This document shows, piece after piece, positions 14,172 to 21,618 of a stretch of 23,083 nucleotides of DNA. A program made the position numbers and the translations under genes. The stretch comes from a virus: the IMG/VR virus record IMGVR_UViG_3300031933_000067, positions 1 through 23,083 of that record. The stretch is one strand, 5' to 3'. The notes beneath the pieces were generated by a model that worked only from the letters and a program-made list of their open reading frames with translations, was not told the DNA's origin and made no database searches. The number at the start of each line of letters is the position of its first letter. The stretch's first letter is position 1.

Positions 14172-16178
14172 TTAAGATCCGCTTGCTTTATACATGCCGC
14201 GTGAGTCAACAATACCAGCACCAAAGTCGGTACGGGCGCGTATTTCAAAGCCGTCAACTTCAAAACCTGTGCGGGTTTCAATGTTTAGCTCTTCTTCACC
14301 TGCTAAAAACGCATATTCAAACGTATCAACCATCGCGTTATTAGCAAACGCTAACCAAGCGTTTTCGCTTACATCGTCTAAACGCGGCTCAACAATAACG
14401 CCGTACTTGCCTTTAAAGCTGTTTGTTTCTTGGTCGTTAGTTGGGTTAATAGCATTAAACAAAAGCTCTTCTGCTGTTGTTTCTAGCGTTGTAGGTACCA
14501 CAATATTTTGTAGCATTACATTCATGCGCTTATTATCTATAGTTGTTTGCTTACGCGCTAACTGGCGAACTTTTGATAATGCACCCTTAGATAAAGCAGA
14601 CGTAGCACCAGTAATAAGGTTTTTATGTTCAGCATGAAACAGGTTTTTACCATCAGCCATTAATGTTGCCTTGGCTGCCATGGCTTCAAAATCCCAACCT
14701 AATAACATACCCCATACTAAATCGCTTTGTAAACGTGAAGCAGACGCACCCCACATACCAGGTAAGCGAGTAAACGCATCCATATCATCGTTAATAAGCG
14801 TTTGGCGCGTAATAGAAAAAATACGGCCATATGTATGTAAGCGGTACTCTTCGCCTGTTTCGCTCATTGTTCCGCGTGTGTATTCACCGTGTTCATTCAG
14901 CTTTTTAAGATCTGGCGCATCACCTAAACCAAGAATGCGTTTTGATTTAAAATCGTTAAGCGTAGAACGGCGGCCAAGTGCCTCAAACGTTTTAGGAATT
15001 TCAGCATACTGAGCGCGCATAGTTTTATTTGCAACGTCTGCTAAAATTTTCGGAAAGTCTGAAGTTGAGTGCATGGCACGTTCTGCAACTTGCATTGGGG
15101 ACATACCGCGTACACTTTCACCGCTATCAATTAAAAACTGGCGCGCTGTTTCCATTAACGTTAAGCCGGTAAAGTCGCGGCCAGCTTCAGTAAGCTTAAT
15201 CGCACCAGGGTTAGCACGATACTCAAGCGCATTACCTAAACCAGCGCGGGTTGTTTCGGCTTGGTCGCGGCGTTTGTCAGACTCAAGACTAGGATCTTGA
15301 GTGCGTGTTTCTTTGCTTTGCTGGTTAGCTGCCATAACTGCCTTTGCGTGTGCTCTAAATTGAGTCGGTGTTTCGTTATCCAAAAACGCGCGTGACGCCT
15401 CAGATTCAGGTAAACCAGCGGCGCGAGCAATATCCATCATTTCAGATAAACTGGCGCGCGTGTTACCTTCTGGCTTTTCGCTGCGTTGTTCTTGGGTTTC
15501 TTTTTCGCCCTGTTCTTCAGTGCGTGTTTTACCTTCTGGTTTTTCACCTTCAGGCGTGTTGGCGCGCTTTTCGTTTGGCGCTTCGTTATTTGCTTGTGGC
15601 ATTTGTCGTTCCTCAGAAATAATATTTACTGGATATTTTTTGCTATCGCCGCCATCAAGGTTGCGAACGCCGTTTTGGGTTTCAAAAGAAACCGGAACAA
15701 TCGACAACTCTGTGGGTTCCCAATCGGTGGCCCGCATAATGGTCATTGCGTTTTCTTCTGCTGGTTTTTTCTCTGTGTATTCCCAAACGCGATAACCCAA
15801 AGAAAAATGGCGCAAAATTTTATCTTTAACGTCCTGAAAAACTTCATCAGCTTCAGGGCGCTTACTAAATCTAACCTTTCCTCGTAACTCGTTGTTTTTA
15901 ATGGTGTAATCTTCTGTTATACCAAAAACACCTTTAATGCCACCATACGATCTGTGGCTGTCAATTACAGATAAACCCTTTTGCAAACGGGCCTCTCTAA
16001 TTGAGTTTGTTGTTACGTCTAACTCTTCAATATATGGTTCAGACCAAAAACCACCGCGAACCCCGCCCTCACCGGTGGTAAAAACCACCTCAACGGTGCG
16101 ATCGTCCTCGTTAATTGATTCGGGATCAATCTCCGCTCGCATTTCGAGTTGTGGCAACTCTCTATTTTCAAATGGCAT
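14172..16178 (-). CDS. Prohead protease / scaffold-linker / major capsid protein fusion, 668 aa
   Basis: I take ATG 16178 as the start because AAGGG lies seven bases upstream. An in-frame ATG at 16205 lacks this. Residues 1-175 are a HK97/U35-type prohead protease, with GLSVIDSHRSYGGIKGVFG containing catalytic His75, HFSLGYRVWEY containing Ser126, and WEPTELSIVPVSFE. Residues 185-330 are a charged, low-complexity Glu/Gln/Lys/Arg linker with a duplicated EKPEG(K/N)TR element, resembling the HK97 delta (scaffold) region. Residues 340-668 resemble the Mu gpT-type major capsid family, with TLNDFKSKRILGLGDAPDLK, RIFSITRQTLINDDMDAFTR, GKNLFHAEHKN and IEARxD-like strands at the end. Fused protease/capsid proteins of this kind are known in other phages. 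Autocleavage would release the shell subunit. An internal start is listed separately. Confidence 0.9.
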   Translation of the reverse strand: MPFENRELPQLEMRAEIDPESINEDDRTVEVVFTTGEGGVRGGFWSEPYIEELDVTTNSIREARLQKGLSVIDSHRSYGGIKGVFGITEDYTIKNNELRGKVRFSKRPEADEVFQDVKDKILRHFSLGYRVWEYTEKKPAEENAMTIMRATDWEPTELSIVPVSFETQNGVRNLDGGDSKKYPVNIISEERQMPQANNEAPNEKRANTPEGEKPEGKTRTEEQGEKETQEQRSEKPEGNTRASLSEMMDIARAAGLPESEASRAFLDNETPTQFRAHAKAVMAANQQSKETRTQDPSLESDKRRDQAETTRAGLGNALEYRANPGAIKLTEAGRDFTGLTLMETARQFLIDSGESVRGMSPMQVAERAMHSTSDFPKILADVANKTMRAQYAEIPKTFEALGRRSTLNDFKSKRILGLGDAPDLKKLNEHGEYTRGTMSETGEEYRLHTYGRIFSITRQTLINDDMDAFTRLPGMWGASASRLQSDLVWGMLLGWDFEAMAAKATLMADGKNLFHAEHKNLITGATSALSKGALSKVRQLARKQTTIDNKRMNVMLQNIVVPTTLETTAEELLFNAINPTNDQETNSFKGKYGVIVEPRLDDVSENAWLAFANNAMVDTFEYAFLAGEEELNIETRTGFEVDGFEIRARTDFGAGIVDSRGMYKASGS
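15600..15616 (-). promoter_or_regulatory. Candidate internal ribosome binding site and ATG inside the protease-capsid fusion
   Basis: Inside the fusion gene the minus strand reads GAGGA, seven bases, then ATG at 15602-15600 (Met193, peptide MPQANNEAPNEKR). This falls exactly at the protease/linker border. Initiation here would make a 476-residue scaffold-linker plus capsid protein without the protease. The spacing and strength are as good as those of accepted starts in this window. Use of the site is inferred. Confidence 0.6.
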
Positions 16179-16201
16179 AAAATAACCCTTCTGTTTTAAA
16201 T

Positions 16202-16224
16202 ACACTGTACGTTTTAATCAGTGT
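16202..16224 (-). other. Inverted repeat in the leader of the capsid fusion gene
   Basis: ACACTG and CAGTGT form a perfect six-pair stem around an 11-base loop. It lies between the SGNH hydrolase stop and the fusion gene start. It could form a 5' hairpin in the capsid message. No T tract follows on the minus strand, so it is not a convincing terminator. Confidence 0.35.
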
Positions 16225-16231
16225 CGTGCAA

Positions 16232-17470
16232 CTATTTTTTTATCTTAATAAGCTCTAAATCATGTAGTTTTATTTCAACGTCCTGATTACCCATAGACTT
16301 TAATGTTACTGAAACTTCTACATTTGTTGCACTTGGATCTAGTGTTGTTGGTATAGATCTCATAATAAAGTTGTTGTAATCTTCTTGGAATATAGCAGTC
16401 GTAGCCTCGCCATTAAGCAAGAAATTATATTGCCTCCCAACGTTAGGTTTCAATGTAACCGACATCGATGAAATTTCAGCGAGAACTTCTTTAGCAATAC
16501 TTACAGTCGCTTTAGCTATAAATTGATCTGTTGGTGCTGGATTGCTAACTGAAACATTTTGAAATAACTTAGCGTCATCTCTACCACCTGTTGAGCCATC
16601 ACCAGCCCTAAGAATAAGTGAATCTCCGACATACTCAACACCAACCCCCGATATAGGCTGTGCGTAGAAAACAGTGAAAGAGTCTGGTGCTTGACCTGTA
16701 GCCCCCATACCTATACTTCCTGATGTACCAGTCAGCTCACTATTTACAACTAACTGTGTGGCTGTTGATGGGTAAGCACTCTCCAAGTTATCATTTAATG
16801 CTTTAGATATTACTTTGCCCATCAGGTATCCACCAGAAGAGTTCGGATGTAGTCTGTCAATGGTTACCTCATCCCATCTAATAGCATCTATTGCTAATGC
16901 GTTAAACTCATCGAAAGTTTCAGATATAGCGACGTTTGTATTATTGGCTGCAATATTCGCATAAGCCGTATTGATTATGTCAATCTTGGTTGTGTAATTG
17001 GGATGATTATCTCCGCGATAAGTGATTGGCGTTAATATCACTTTCATACCGGCAGCTACCAGTTGGTCAACAATACTCTGCATGTTGGCTATTATTACTG
17101 ACTCCGCTATTTGAGCATGAACGTCATTAGTGCCTAGCATAATTACAGCGACCTGAGCGCCTGTATCAATTACATCGGTCTGCAACCTATCTAATAACAT
17201 TTGTGTTGTATTACCAGCAATCCCAGAATCAGGCAGCATTTCAAAAAGCTGATTTGACTGTGCAAATGAGTTAGCTGGCCATCCTTTAGTATTTATTGAG
17301 TATAAAAATTGATTCTCAGAACTGCCAAGATCTGCTATTGAATCGCCAGTACATATGACACTTAGGTACTCACCGGATAATAGCTTTTTTTCTAGTGGCG
17401 GCAATTCCTGCTTATAAAAAACCGGTCTTAATACAGGTTTTAAAACATGGGTTAATACTGGCCTAAGCAT
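16232..17470 (-). CDS. SGNH/GDSL-type hydrolase with C-terminal beta-sandwich, 412 aa
   Basis: I choose ATG 17470, which overlaps the preceding stop (ATGCTTAG) behind GGTGG. A longer start at 17500 is possible. Residues 2-17 are four LxxV tetrapeptides (LRPV LTHV LKPV LRPV). The hydrolase domain spans about 33-225 with all SGNH blocks: GDSIADLG with nucleophile Ser44, Gly83 with Asn87 in SGIAGNTTQML, GTND at 113-116, and DRLHPN giving Asp205 and His208. Residues 240-412 form a strand-rich domain, perhaps carbohydrate-binding or structural. The family cleaves ester bonds, often acetyl groups on glycans, so a virion-borne enzyme that de-acetylates host surface polysaccharide is plausible. I see no signal peptide or membrane segment. 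Location between portal and capsid genes is unusual for such an enzyme. The substrate is unknown. Confidence 0.88.
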   Translation of the reverse strand: MLRPVLTHVLKPVLRPVFYKQELPPLEKKLLSGEYLSVICTGDSIADLGSSENQFLYSINTKGWPANSFAQSNQLFEMLPDSGIAGNTTQMLLDRLQTDVIDTGAQVAVIMLGTNDVHAQIAESVIIANMQSIVDQLVAAGMKVILTPITYRGDNHPNYTTKIDIINTAYANIAANNTNVAISETFDEFNALAIDAIRWDEVTIDRLHPNSSGGYLMGKVISKALNDNLESAYPSTATQLVVNSELTGTSGSIGMGATGQAPDSFTVFYAQPISGVGVEYVGDSLILRAGDGSTGGRDDAKLFQNVSVSNPAPTDQFIAKATVSIAKEVLAEISSMSVTLKPNVGRQYNFLLNGEATTAIFQEDYNNFIMRSIPTTLDPSATNVEVSVTLKSMGNQDVEIKLHDLELIKIKK

Positions 17471-17708
17471 AAAATCCACCATAAATAACCAGCTTTGCAT
17501 CGCCGGTTATTTCAAATTTTAATACAGCGTCTTTAAAGTCGGCGTAATTTGAAAAGTCGGCGGTTTTAGATTCTTCAAGCGGTATAAATACGCCATCATC
17601 TACTTTAATTTGCATTTGTAGTGCGCCAGTGTTGGCTTTAAATGCTAAAAGGTGCTCACCTTGCATTTGTATTTCATCAGTGCTGTTTTGTGCTGTTAAT
17701 AGCTTCAT
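17463..17708 (-). CDS. 81-aa protein of unknown function, first gene of the head unit
   Basis: The 81-residue protein begins MKLLTAQNSTDEIQMQGEHL and ends KFEITGDAKLVIYGGFYA. It is mostly short strands with no Cys, signal peptide or membrane segment, and looks like a small beta barrel or sandwich. The start is well supported by AAGGG shortly upstream and by a candidate promoter about 30 bases before the ATG. Its last eight bases overlap the SGNH hydrolase start, so the two are probably translated together. That makes it a possible partner or adaptor of the hydrolase, or a minor head decoration protein. I do not recognise the family. Confidence 0.75.
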   Translation of the reverse strand: MKLLTAQNSTDEIQMQGEHLLAFKANTGALQMQIKVDDGVFIPLEESKTADFSNYADFKDAVLKFEITGDAKLVIYGGFYA

Positions 17709-17735
17709 GTTAAACCCTTAGAGTTAAATATAGTT

Positions 17736-17766
17736 ATTATAAAGCATAAAACTTGGTGGTTGTCTT
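17736..17766 (-). promoter_or_regulatory. Candidate sigma70-type promoter for the head/tail unit
   Basis: On the minus strand a perfect TATAAT (17741-17736) lies about 28 bases before the ATG of the 81-aa gene, downstream of two hairpins. The best -35-like hexamer is AAGACA (17766-17761) at a long 19-base spacing, so the -35 match is poor. Position after a strong terminator supports a promoter. A phage activator may compensate for the weak -35. Confidence 0.5.
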
Positions 17767-17779
17767 TATGTATGAAAAT

Positions 17780-17800
17780 AAAGCCACCAATGGCGGCTTT
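17780..17800. terminator. Second hairpin in the portal-head gap, terminator-like in both directions
   Basis: AAAGCCACC, a three-base loop and GGCGGCTTT form a nine-pair stem with one A/C mismatch. The plus strand has five T residues at its 3' side. The minus strand continues TTTATTTTC. It follows the stronger hairpin at 17869-17905 and may serve as a back-up terminator. Confidence 0.5.
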
Positions 17801-17868
17801 TTAATTTACATTTTTGTTGTTTTGGTTTTACGTTTATTTTACTTGGTGTGGAACTAGGCGATCTAGAA

Positions 17869-17905
17869 AAAAGCAACTATTAGGCAACCCCTAATAGTTG
17901 CTTTT
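17869..17905 (-). terminator. Strong intrinsic terminator after the portal gene
   Basis: AAAAGCAACTATTAGG and its exact reverse complement form a 16-pair stem around a five-base loop. On the minus strand it begins six bases after the portal stop and ends in a run of six T residues. The A-rich left arm makes it symmetrical, but only minus-strand genes are present. It marks the end of the packaging unit. Confidence 0.85.
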
Positions 17906-17910
17906 ACTTT

Positions 17911-19419
17911 TTAATTTTGTTTTTCTTTTTTTAACTCTGACTTTTCGATATTTTGTGTTGCTGCATCATTTTCGTCTAACTGGTTACCTGTTCGTGCAAA
18001 ATAACGTGGGTCGCAGTCAAATTTAAGACCAAGACTATCAAATAGCTCCTGATCCTTTTTCCATTGCTGTAGTGTTGGCTCAAACTCTTTACCCATTGAC
18101 TGTACTAGCTCACTTGGTGTCATTGCGCCAGATCTAACTTTTTGGAATAGTATTTCAAACTCTTCACGCGGGTTAACTGCTTGCCTTGGCGGAAATACCC
18201 ATTGCCACGTTAAGTCGCTTGGTAGAGGGCCTTTTTCTAGCACGTAAATATCACCAAACCAGTTTTGAACTTTATTTAGCGCGGGTTTCATCATTATATT
18301 TTGACAATAATCAAGCTGTGTAAAAAAGTCGGTTTTACCCATTCTGCCTGAAGCAAAGTTAACTTTTGAATAGTCACCGGTTAACTGTTCGTAAGTTAGG
18401 TTTACGCCTACAGCTACATTACGCTTTAACCCAACATCAAACTCGGTTGCGTTATCGGCTTTTGGTGGGGTTAGTTGGTGAACTTCTGCCCCATCAGGCA
18501 TGTATTCGATCATACCTGGCTCTATGGCATCTATATCGTTATGCTCTGTTTGAACACCTATTTGATTTTCTGCCTTAGTAACAATAGCACCAAAACAGGC
18601 CGCTATTGATTGTTGCATTAGCTTTGCGTCTTGATACCGATCAAAGTTTGCAAGCGTTGTGGCTACCGGTGCAAACCAGCTAATTCCTACCGGCTGGCCT
18701 GCGCGGTCTTTTTTAAATATGTGGGTTACTTCGTCTGTTGTAAAAAAGTTAGACTCTTGCTTTATGCTTAATGGCATACCGGTGGTGTTTATGTAATTTT
18801 TTAGGTAATAACCAAGCAACTTGCCTTCTTTACTGTATTTTATGCCGCTTATAACTTGGCTACCATCTTTGTATAGCTCTTGGTATGCGCTATCTAGGTA
18901 ACTTTGCTCTAAAGTTTGCAGCCTAAGCGGAAAAGATACACCGGCTGTATTATCGTAAATTTTACGTATAAATACACCGCCTGTTTCAACTACGGTTGCC
19001 GCCCAAAGCCATTGTAAGCCAGCTAGGTTATAGTGGCCCTCATAATCACATGCGGTTGAACCAGCCCATTGCTTATAAATAGATTCGTATTTTTTAAGCT
19101 TTAATTTAGTGCTTGACTGTAGCTGTGGCGTAATGCCGTTACCTACTATGTTAGACGCCCAAACATTTTTTATACGTGTGGCTAGCGGATTATTTCTTAC
19201 TAGTTCAGATCCTGCGGCTGCAAGCGCCATGTATGCGGCTTTTGTTTCTTCTGCGCCGGTTGAGTTTGTTTTTTTCCAGCCGTCATTTCTTCGGCCTTTT
19301 CCTGAAGCTTCATAGGCTCTTTGGTTTGCTTCAATTATGTTTCTGGCTTGTAGTTTTTTCACAACGCCAATAGGGTTAAAAACCGCCTGAACTCTATCTA
19401 ATATATTTAGCTTTGCCAT
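17911..19419 (-). CDS. Lambda-type portal protein (gpB-like), 502 aa
   Basis: The 502-residue protein shows the lambda portal family pattern throughout. These include YEASGKGRRNDGWKKTNSTG near 36, LAAAGSELVRNNPLATRIKN, an NIVGNGITPQ element, a LQWLWAATVVETGGVFIRK segment, LQTLEQSYLDSAYQ, GYYLKN, TDEVTHIFKKDRAGQPVGIS, and YEQLTGDYSKVNFASGRMGK near 350. Length fits the family (lambda gpB 533). The portal forms the dodecameric channel at one capsid vertex, through which terminase pumps DNA and to which the connector binds. It starts in a TAATG overlap with gpW behind AAGGG. A strong terminator follows. The Lys/Glu-rich tail (residues 480-502) is typical and disordered. Unlike lambda, the protease is not encoded directly after it but two genes later. 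Confidence 0.93.
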   Translation of the reverse strand: MAKLNILDRVQAVFNPIGVVKKLQARNIIEANQRAYEASGKGRRNDGWKKTNSTGAEETKAAYMALAAAGSELVRNNPLATRIKNVWASNIVGNGITPQLQSSTKLKLKKYESIYKQWAGSTACDYEGHYNLAGLQWLWAATVVETGGVFIRKIYDNTAGVSFPLRLQTLEQSYLDSAYQELYKDGSQVISGIKYSKEGKLLGYYLKNYINTTGMPLSIKQESNFFTTDEVTHIFKKDRAGQPVGISWFAPVATTLANFDRYQDAKLMQQSIAACFGAIVTKAENQIGVQTEHNDIDAIEPGMIEYMPDGAEVHQLTPPKADNATEFDVGLKRNVAVGVNLTYEQLTGDYSKVNFASGRMGKTDFFTQLDYCQNIMMKPALNKVQNWFGDIYVLEKGPLPSDLTWQWVFPPRQAVNPREEFEILFQKVRSGAMTPSELVQSMGKEFEPTLQQWKKDQELFDSLGLKFDCDPRYFARTGNQLDENDAATQNIEKSELKKEKQN

Positions 19420-19619
19420 TAGTAATAACCCTTGTTTGTAAATTTAACAAAGCGGGTGCCTTTTGGCACTGTATTTGAAAGCCTTGCTCTTAAATCGTCT
19501 ATTGCTGTTTTCATTTGTGTGGCGGTTTGATACTCAACCCATGTATCTCCTTCTCTAACTTTTAAAACACCGCTGTAATAGGCGGCTTCTAATTTCTGTA
19601 ATTGGGTTTGATTAGACAT
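19419..19619 (-). CDS. gpW-like head-tail joining protein, 66 aa
   Basis: The 66-residue protein lies between large terminase and portal genes, exactly where lambda encodes W. It starts behind AGGTGA. The sequence MSNQTQLQKLEAAYYSGVLK has the helix and YxxGVL turn. WVEYQTATQMKTAIDDLRAR then gives the beta hairpin and second helix characteristic of the gpW fold (helix, hairpin, helix). GpW-type proteins bind the portal after packaging, retain the DNA and create the site for the FII-type connector. The length equals that of lambda gpW within a few residues. Confidence 0.85.
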   Translation of the reverse strand: MSNQTQLQKLEAAYYSGVLKVREGDTWVEYQTATQMKTAIDDLRARLSNTVPKGTRFVKFTNKGYY

Positions 19620-19623
19620 TTTG

Positions 19624-21618
19624 TCACCTATTTAACCAGTTTCCCCTTGCTTTGGCTTTTCGCCTTGCTGGTTTAACTTCTTGATTATTATTAACATTTT
19701 CCATACTTCCGCCTTGCTCAAGTGCTTTTTGCGTGGTATGCTCGTTTTTAGCTTGCTCCACCTTTTTAATGTTTGGGTAAAACATTTTTTCTCTTGCTAG
19801 CCAATCTTTTTCATCAAACCTATCTATTTGGGCCATTGCTGCGCCAGCACGTGCGTAAACACGACAATCTAAGTAGTGGTTATCGCGCCTTGTCTTTTCC
19901 CAAATATAAGTTATATAGCCGCGGTTGTCTTTCTTGGTTACTAGCTGCTCTGCTGTTAGTTGTTTAAAAAACTCTTCTTCGTATTGTGGAAAGTGACAAT
20001 AACCGGCTGGATACTGATCACCATCTACCGGTTTATCTAAATTAAACCATCGGTAAAGCTGCGTTTTAATAACGTCAACACCAACCCCCCAAAGCATAAT
20101 GCCTCGGGCTATTCGCTCGCCTCTAATATTTACATCAACCGGCCTTGGCGTTGAAAAGTTTTGTTTTAGTTTTTCATCGCCTTTTACGGGTATTACTCGG
20201 CGCGGATCGCCATAGCGCCTACAAAATGCGTAAACGTCTTGGGTGTCGTAACCTGAGTCAATACATACTTTTTCAGGTATTACTTCTATTCCCGCTGAGT
20301 TTTTGTATTTTCTATCTAAAAATTCGGTTAGTTTTTCTTGGGTTTCTTCTTCGCCTATTTTACCTGTAATTACACCGGCATCTATTGACCATGTTACTTT
20401 ATTTCTTCCCCAACCAACCACTTCATAAACTAAGTAATCTTTTTGTACGTCAAACCCTATGGTTATAAGTAAAACACCATCAGGCACACTGCATTTATCG
20501 TAAGTTTCACGCATATCATACAGGCGCTTCCAATCTGGCTGTTCGCCTTTTTCTCGCCACGTTCTGGCTAATATTGTGTTGTAAAAAACTTTCAAGGCTT
20601 CTGGCTCCTCTGCACAATCAACATATTTACGGGCCATACCTCTAACATCAATAAAAGGTGATGCAAAAGCACTACACTTATAGCCGTGGTGATGGGTTAC
20701 TTTTGGGTTTTGCGCTTCCCAATAGCCATTTTTAATAGAGTAACGGCGGTCTTTTTCTGACCATTCAGCACCGCATTCAGGGCAACCGTAAATCGCTTTT
20801 TCTGGTACTTTGTCGCCGTCACTGTCTATGGGTATTATTACGTTTTCCCACTGCAGTTCCTCTGCGTGATCACAGTGAGGGCAAGGCTGTTTAAAAACTC
20901 GCATATCTGAAAGTAAATATTCAACCTCTATTCGGCTTGCACCCTCAACCGTGGGTGAACATGCAACAAATAGCTTTGCCCTTTCTCCAAATGTTCTTGA
21001 GCGCTCCCATACAATTTTTATGGGATCACCCTCTACGCCTGAAACATACTTATCAACTTCGTCACAACAAACAATTCTACAGGCCCTTGATGCTAGGTCT
21101 GTTGGGTTTCTGGCTGAAACCATGGCTATTTGTCCGCCAGGGAACTGTTTATTCAAAATTGTGTTGCCGTTACCTCGCCGGTTATCACTAAATAAATCTT
21201 TTAAAACTGGCGTTGAGCTTATCATTTTAGAAAAACGCTCTTTACTCCACGCCTCGGCCATTTCCTTTTTAGGGTTAACAAAAATAATGGGTGATGGTTC
21301 AAGATGTATATAGTAACCAACTATATTATTAAGCAATTCTGTTTTTAATAGCTGTACGCAAGCCATAATAGAAACTTGGCTAACATTAGGATCGGTTGCA
21401 GAAAGCATGGGCCCTCTTGCAACCTCAACCCTTGACGTTCTCCATTGCCCCGGCTCTGCGCTGTTATCTGGTAGGTGTCGGTATGTGTCGGCCCATTCAA
21501 CCAAGTCCATTTTTGGCATTGGCTTCATGTTTTTTCTAAATGCTTCAGCTATACCTTTTTTTAGCGCTTCTATTGCTACCGGTGATGCCTTTAAGACATC
21601 AAATTCATCAAGGTTCAT
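19624..21618 (-). CDS. Large terminase subunit, GpA family, 664 aa
   Basis: This is the packaging motor and nuclease. N-terminal elements WADTYRHLP, EPGQWRTSRVEVARGPM and a Walker A region ACVQLLKTELLNN (Lys92, Thr93) are present. The usual Gly before Lys is Leu here, a variant I recall from other GpA proteins. Walker B is RIVCCDEVDKY (Asp186, Glu187), and FVACSPTVEGASRIE is the coupling segment. Four Cys (246, 249, 279, 282) form a zinc-ribbon-like insert. The nuclease half shows acidic residues at ITIGFDVQKD (Asp390), VCIDSGYDTQ (Asp454) and NHYLDCRVYA (Asp584). Length and order match lambda gpA (641). It overlaps the small subunit gene by 11 bases without a clear Shine-Dalgarno, which suggests coupled translation. 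GpA enzymes usually cut at cos sites, but I cannot locate a cos site here. Confidence 0.95.
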   Translation of the reverse strand: MNLDEFDVLKASPVAIEALKKGIAEAFRKNMKPMPKMDLVEWADTYRHLPDNSAEPGQWRTSRVEVARGPMLSATDPNVSQVSIMACVQLLKTELLNNIVGYYIHLEPSPIIFVNPKKEMAEAWSKERFSKMISSTPVLKDLFSDNRRGNGNTILNKQFPGGQIAMVSARNPTDLASRACRIVCCDEVDKYVSGVEGDPIKIVWERSRTFGERAKLFVACSPTVEGASRIEVEYLLSDMRVFKQPCPHCDHAEELQWENVIIPIDSDGDKVPEKAIYGCPECGAEWSEKDRRYSIKNGYWEAQNPKVTHHHGYKCSAFASPFIDVRGMARKYVDCAEEPEALKVFYNTILARTWREKGEQPDWKRLYDMRETYDKCSVPDGVLLITIGFDVQKDYLVYEVVGWGRNKVTWSIDAGVITGKIGEEETQEKLTEFLDRKYKNSAGIEVIPEKVCIDSGYDTQDVYAFCRRYGDPRRVIPVKGDEKLKQNFSTPRPVDVNIRGERIARGIMLWGVGVDVIKTQLYRWFNLDKPVDGDQYPAGYCHFPQYEEEFFKQLTAEQLVTKKDNRGYITYIWEKTRRDNHYLDCRVYARAGAAMAQIDRFDEKDWLAREKMFYPNIKKVEQAKNEHTTQKALEQGGSMENVNNNQEVKPARRKAKARGNWLNR

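Noticed and set aside
15236-15887. Several overlapping frames on both strands within the protease-capsid linker
   Set aside because: The charged low-complexity linker leaves other frames open by composition. None has a start site or domain.
16179-16205. Start of the protease-capsid fusion at 16205
   Set aside because: The added residues (MYLKQKGYF) precede the conserved protease region, and AAGGG at seven bases favours ATG 16178.
16195-16231. Possible promoter (TTGCAC ... TACAGT) before the capsid fusion gene
   Set aside because: The -35 and -10 matches are three and four of six, which is chance level in this composition.
17471-17500. Start of the SGNH hydrolase at 17500
   Set aside because: No ribosome binding site precedes it and it would enlarge the overlap to 38 bases. 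ATG 17470 overlaps the stop and begins the LxxV repeat. The longer form is not excluded.
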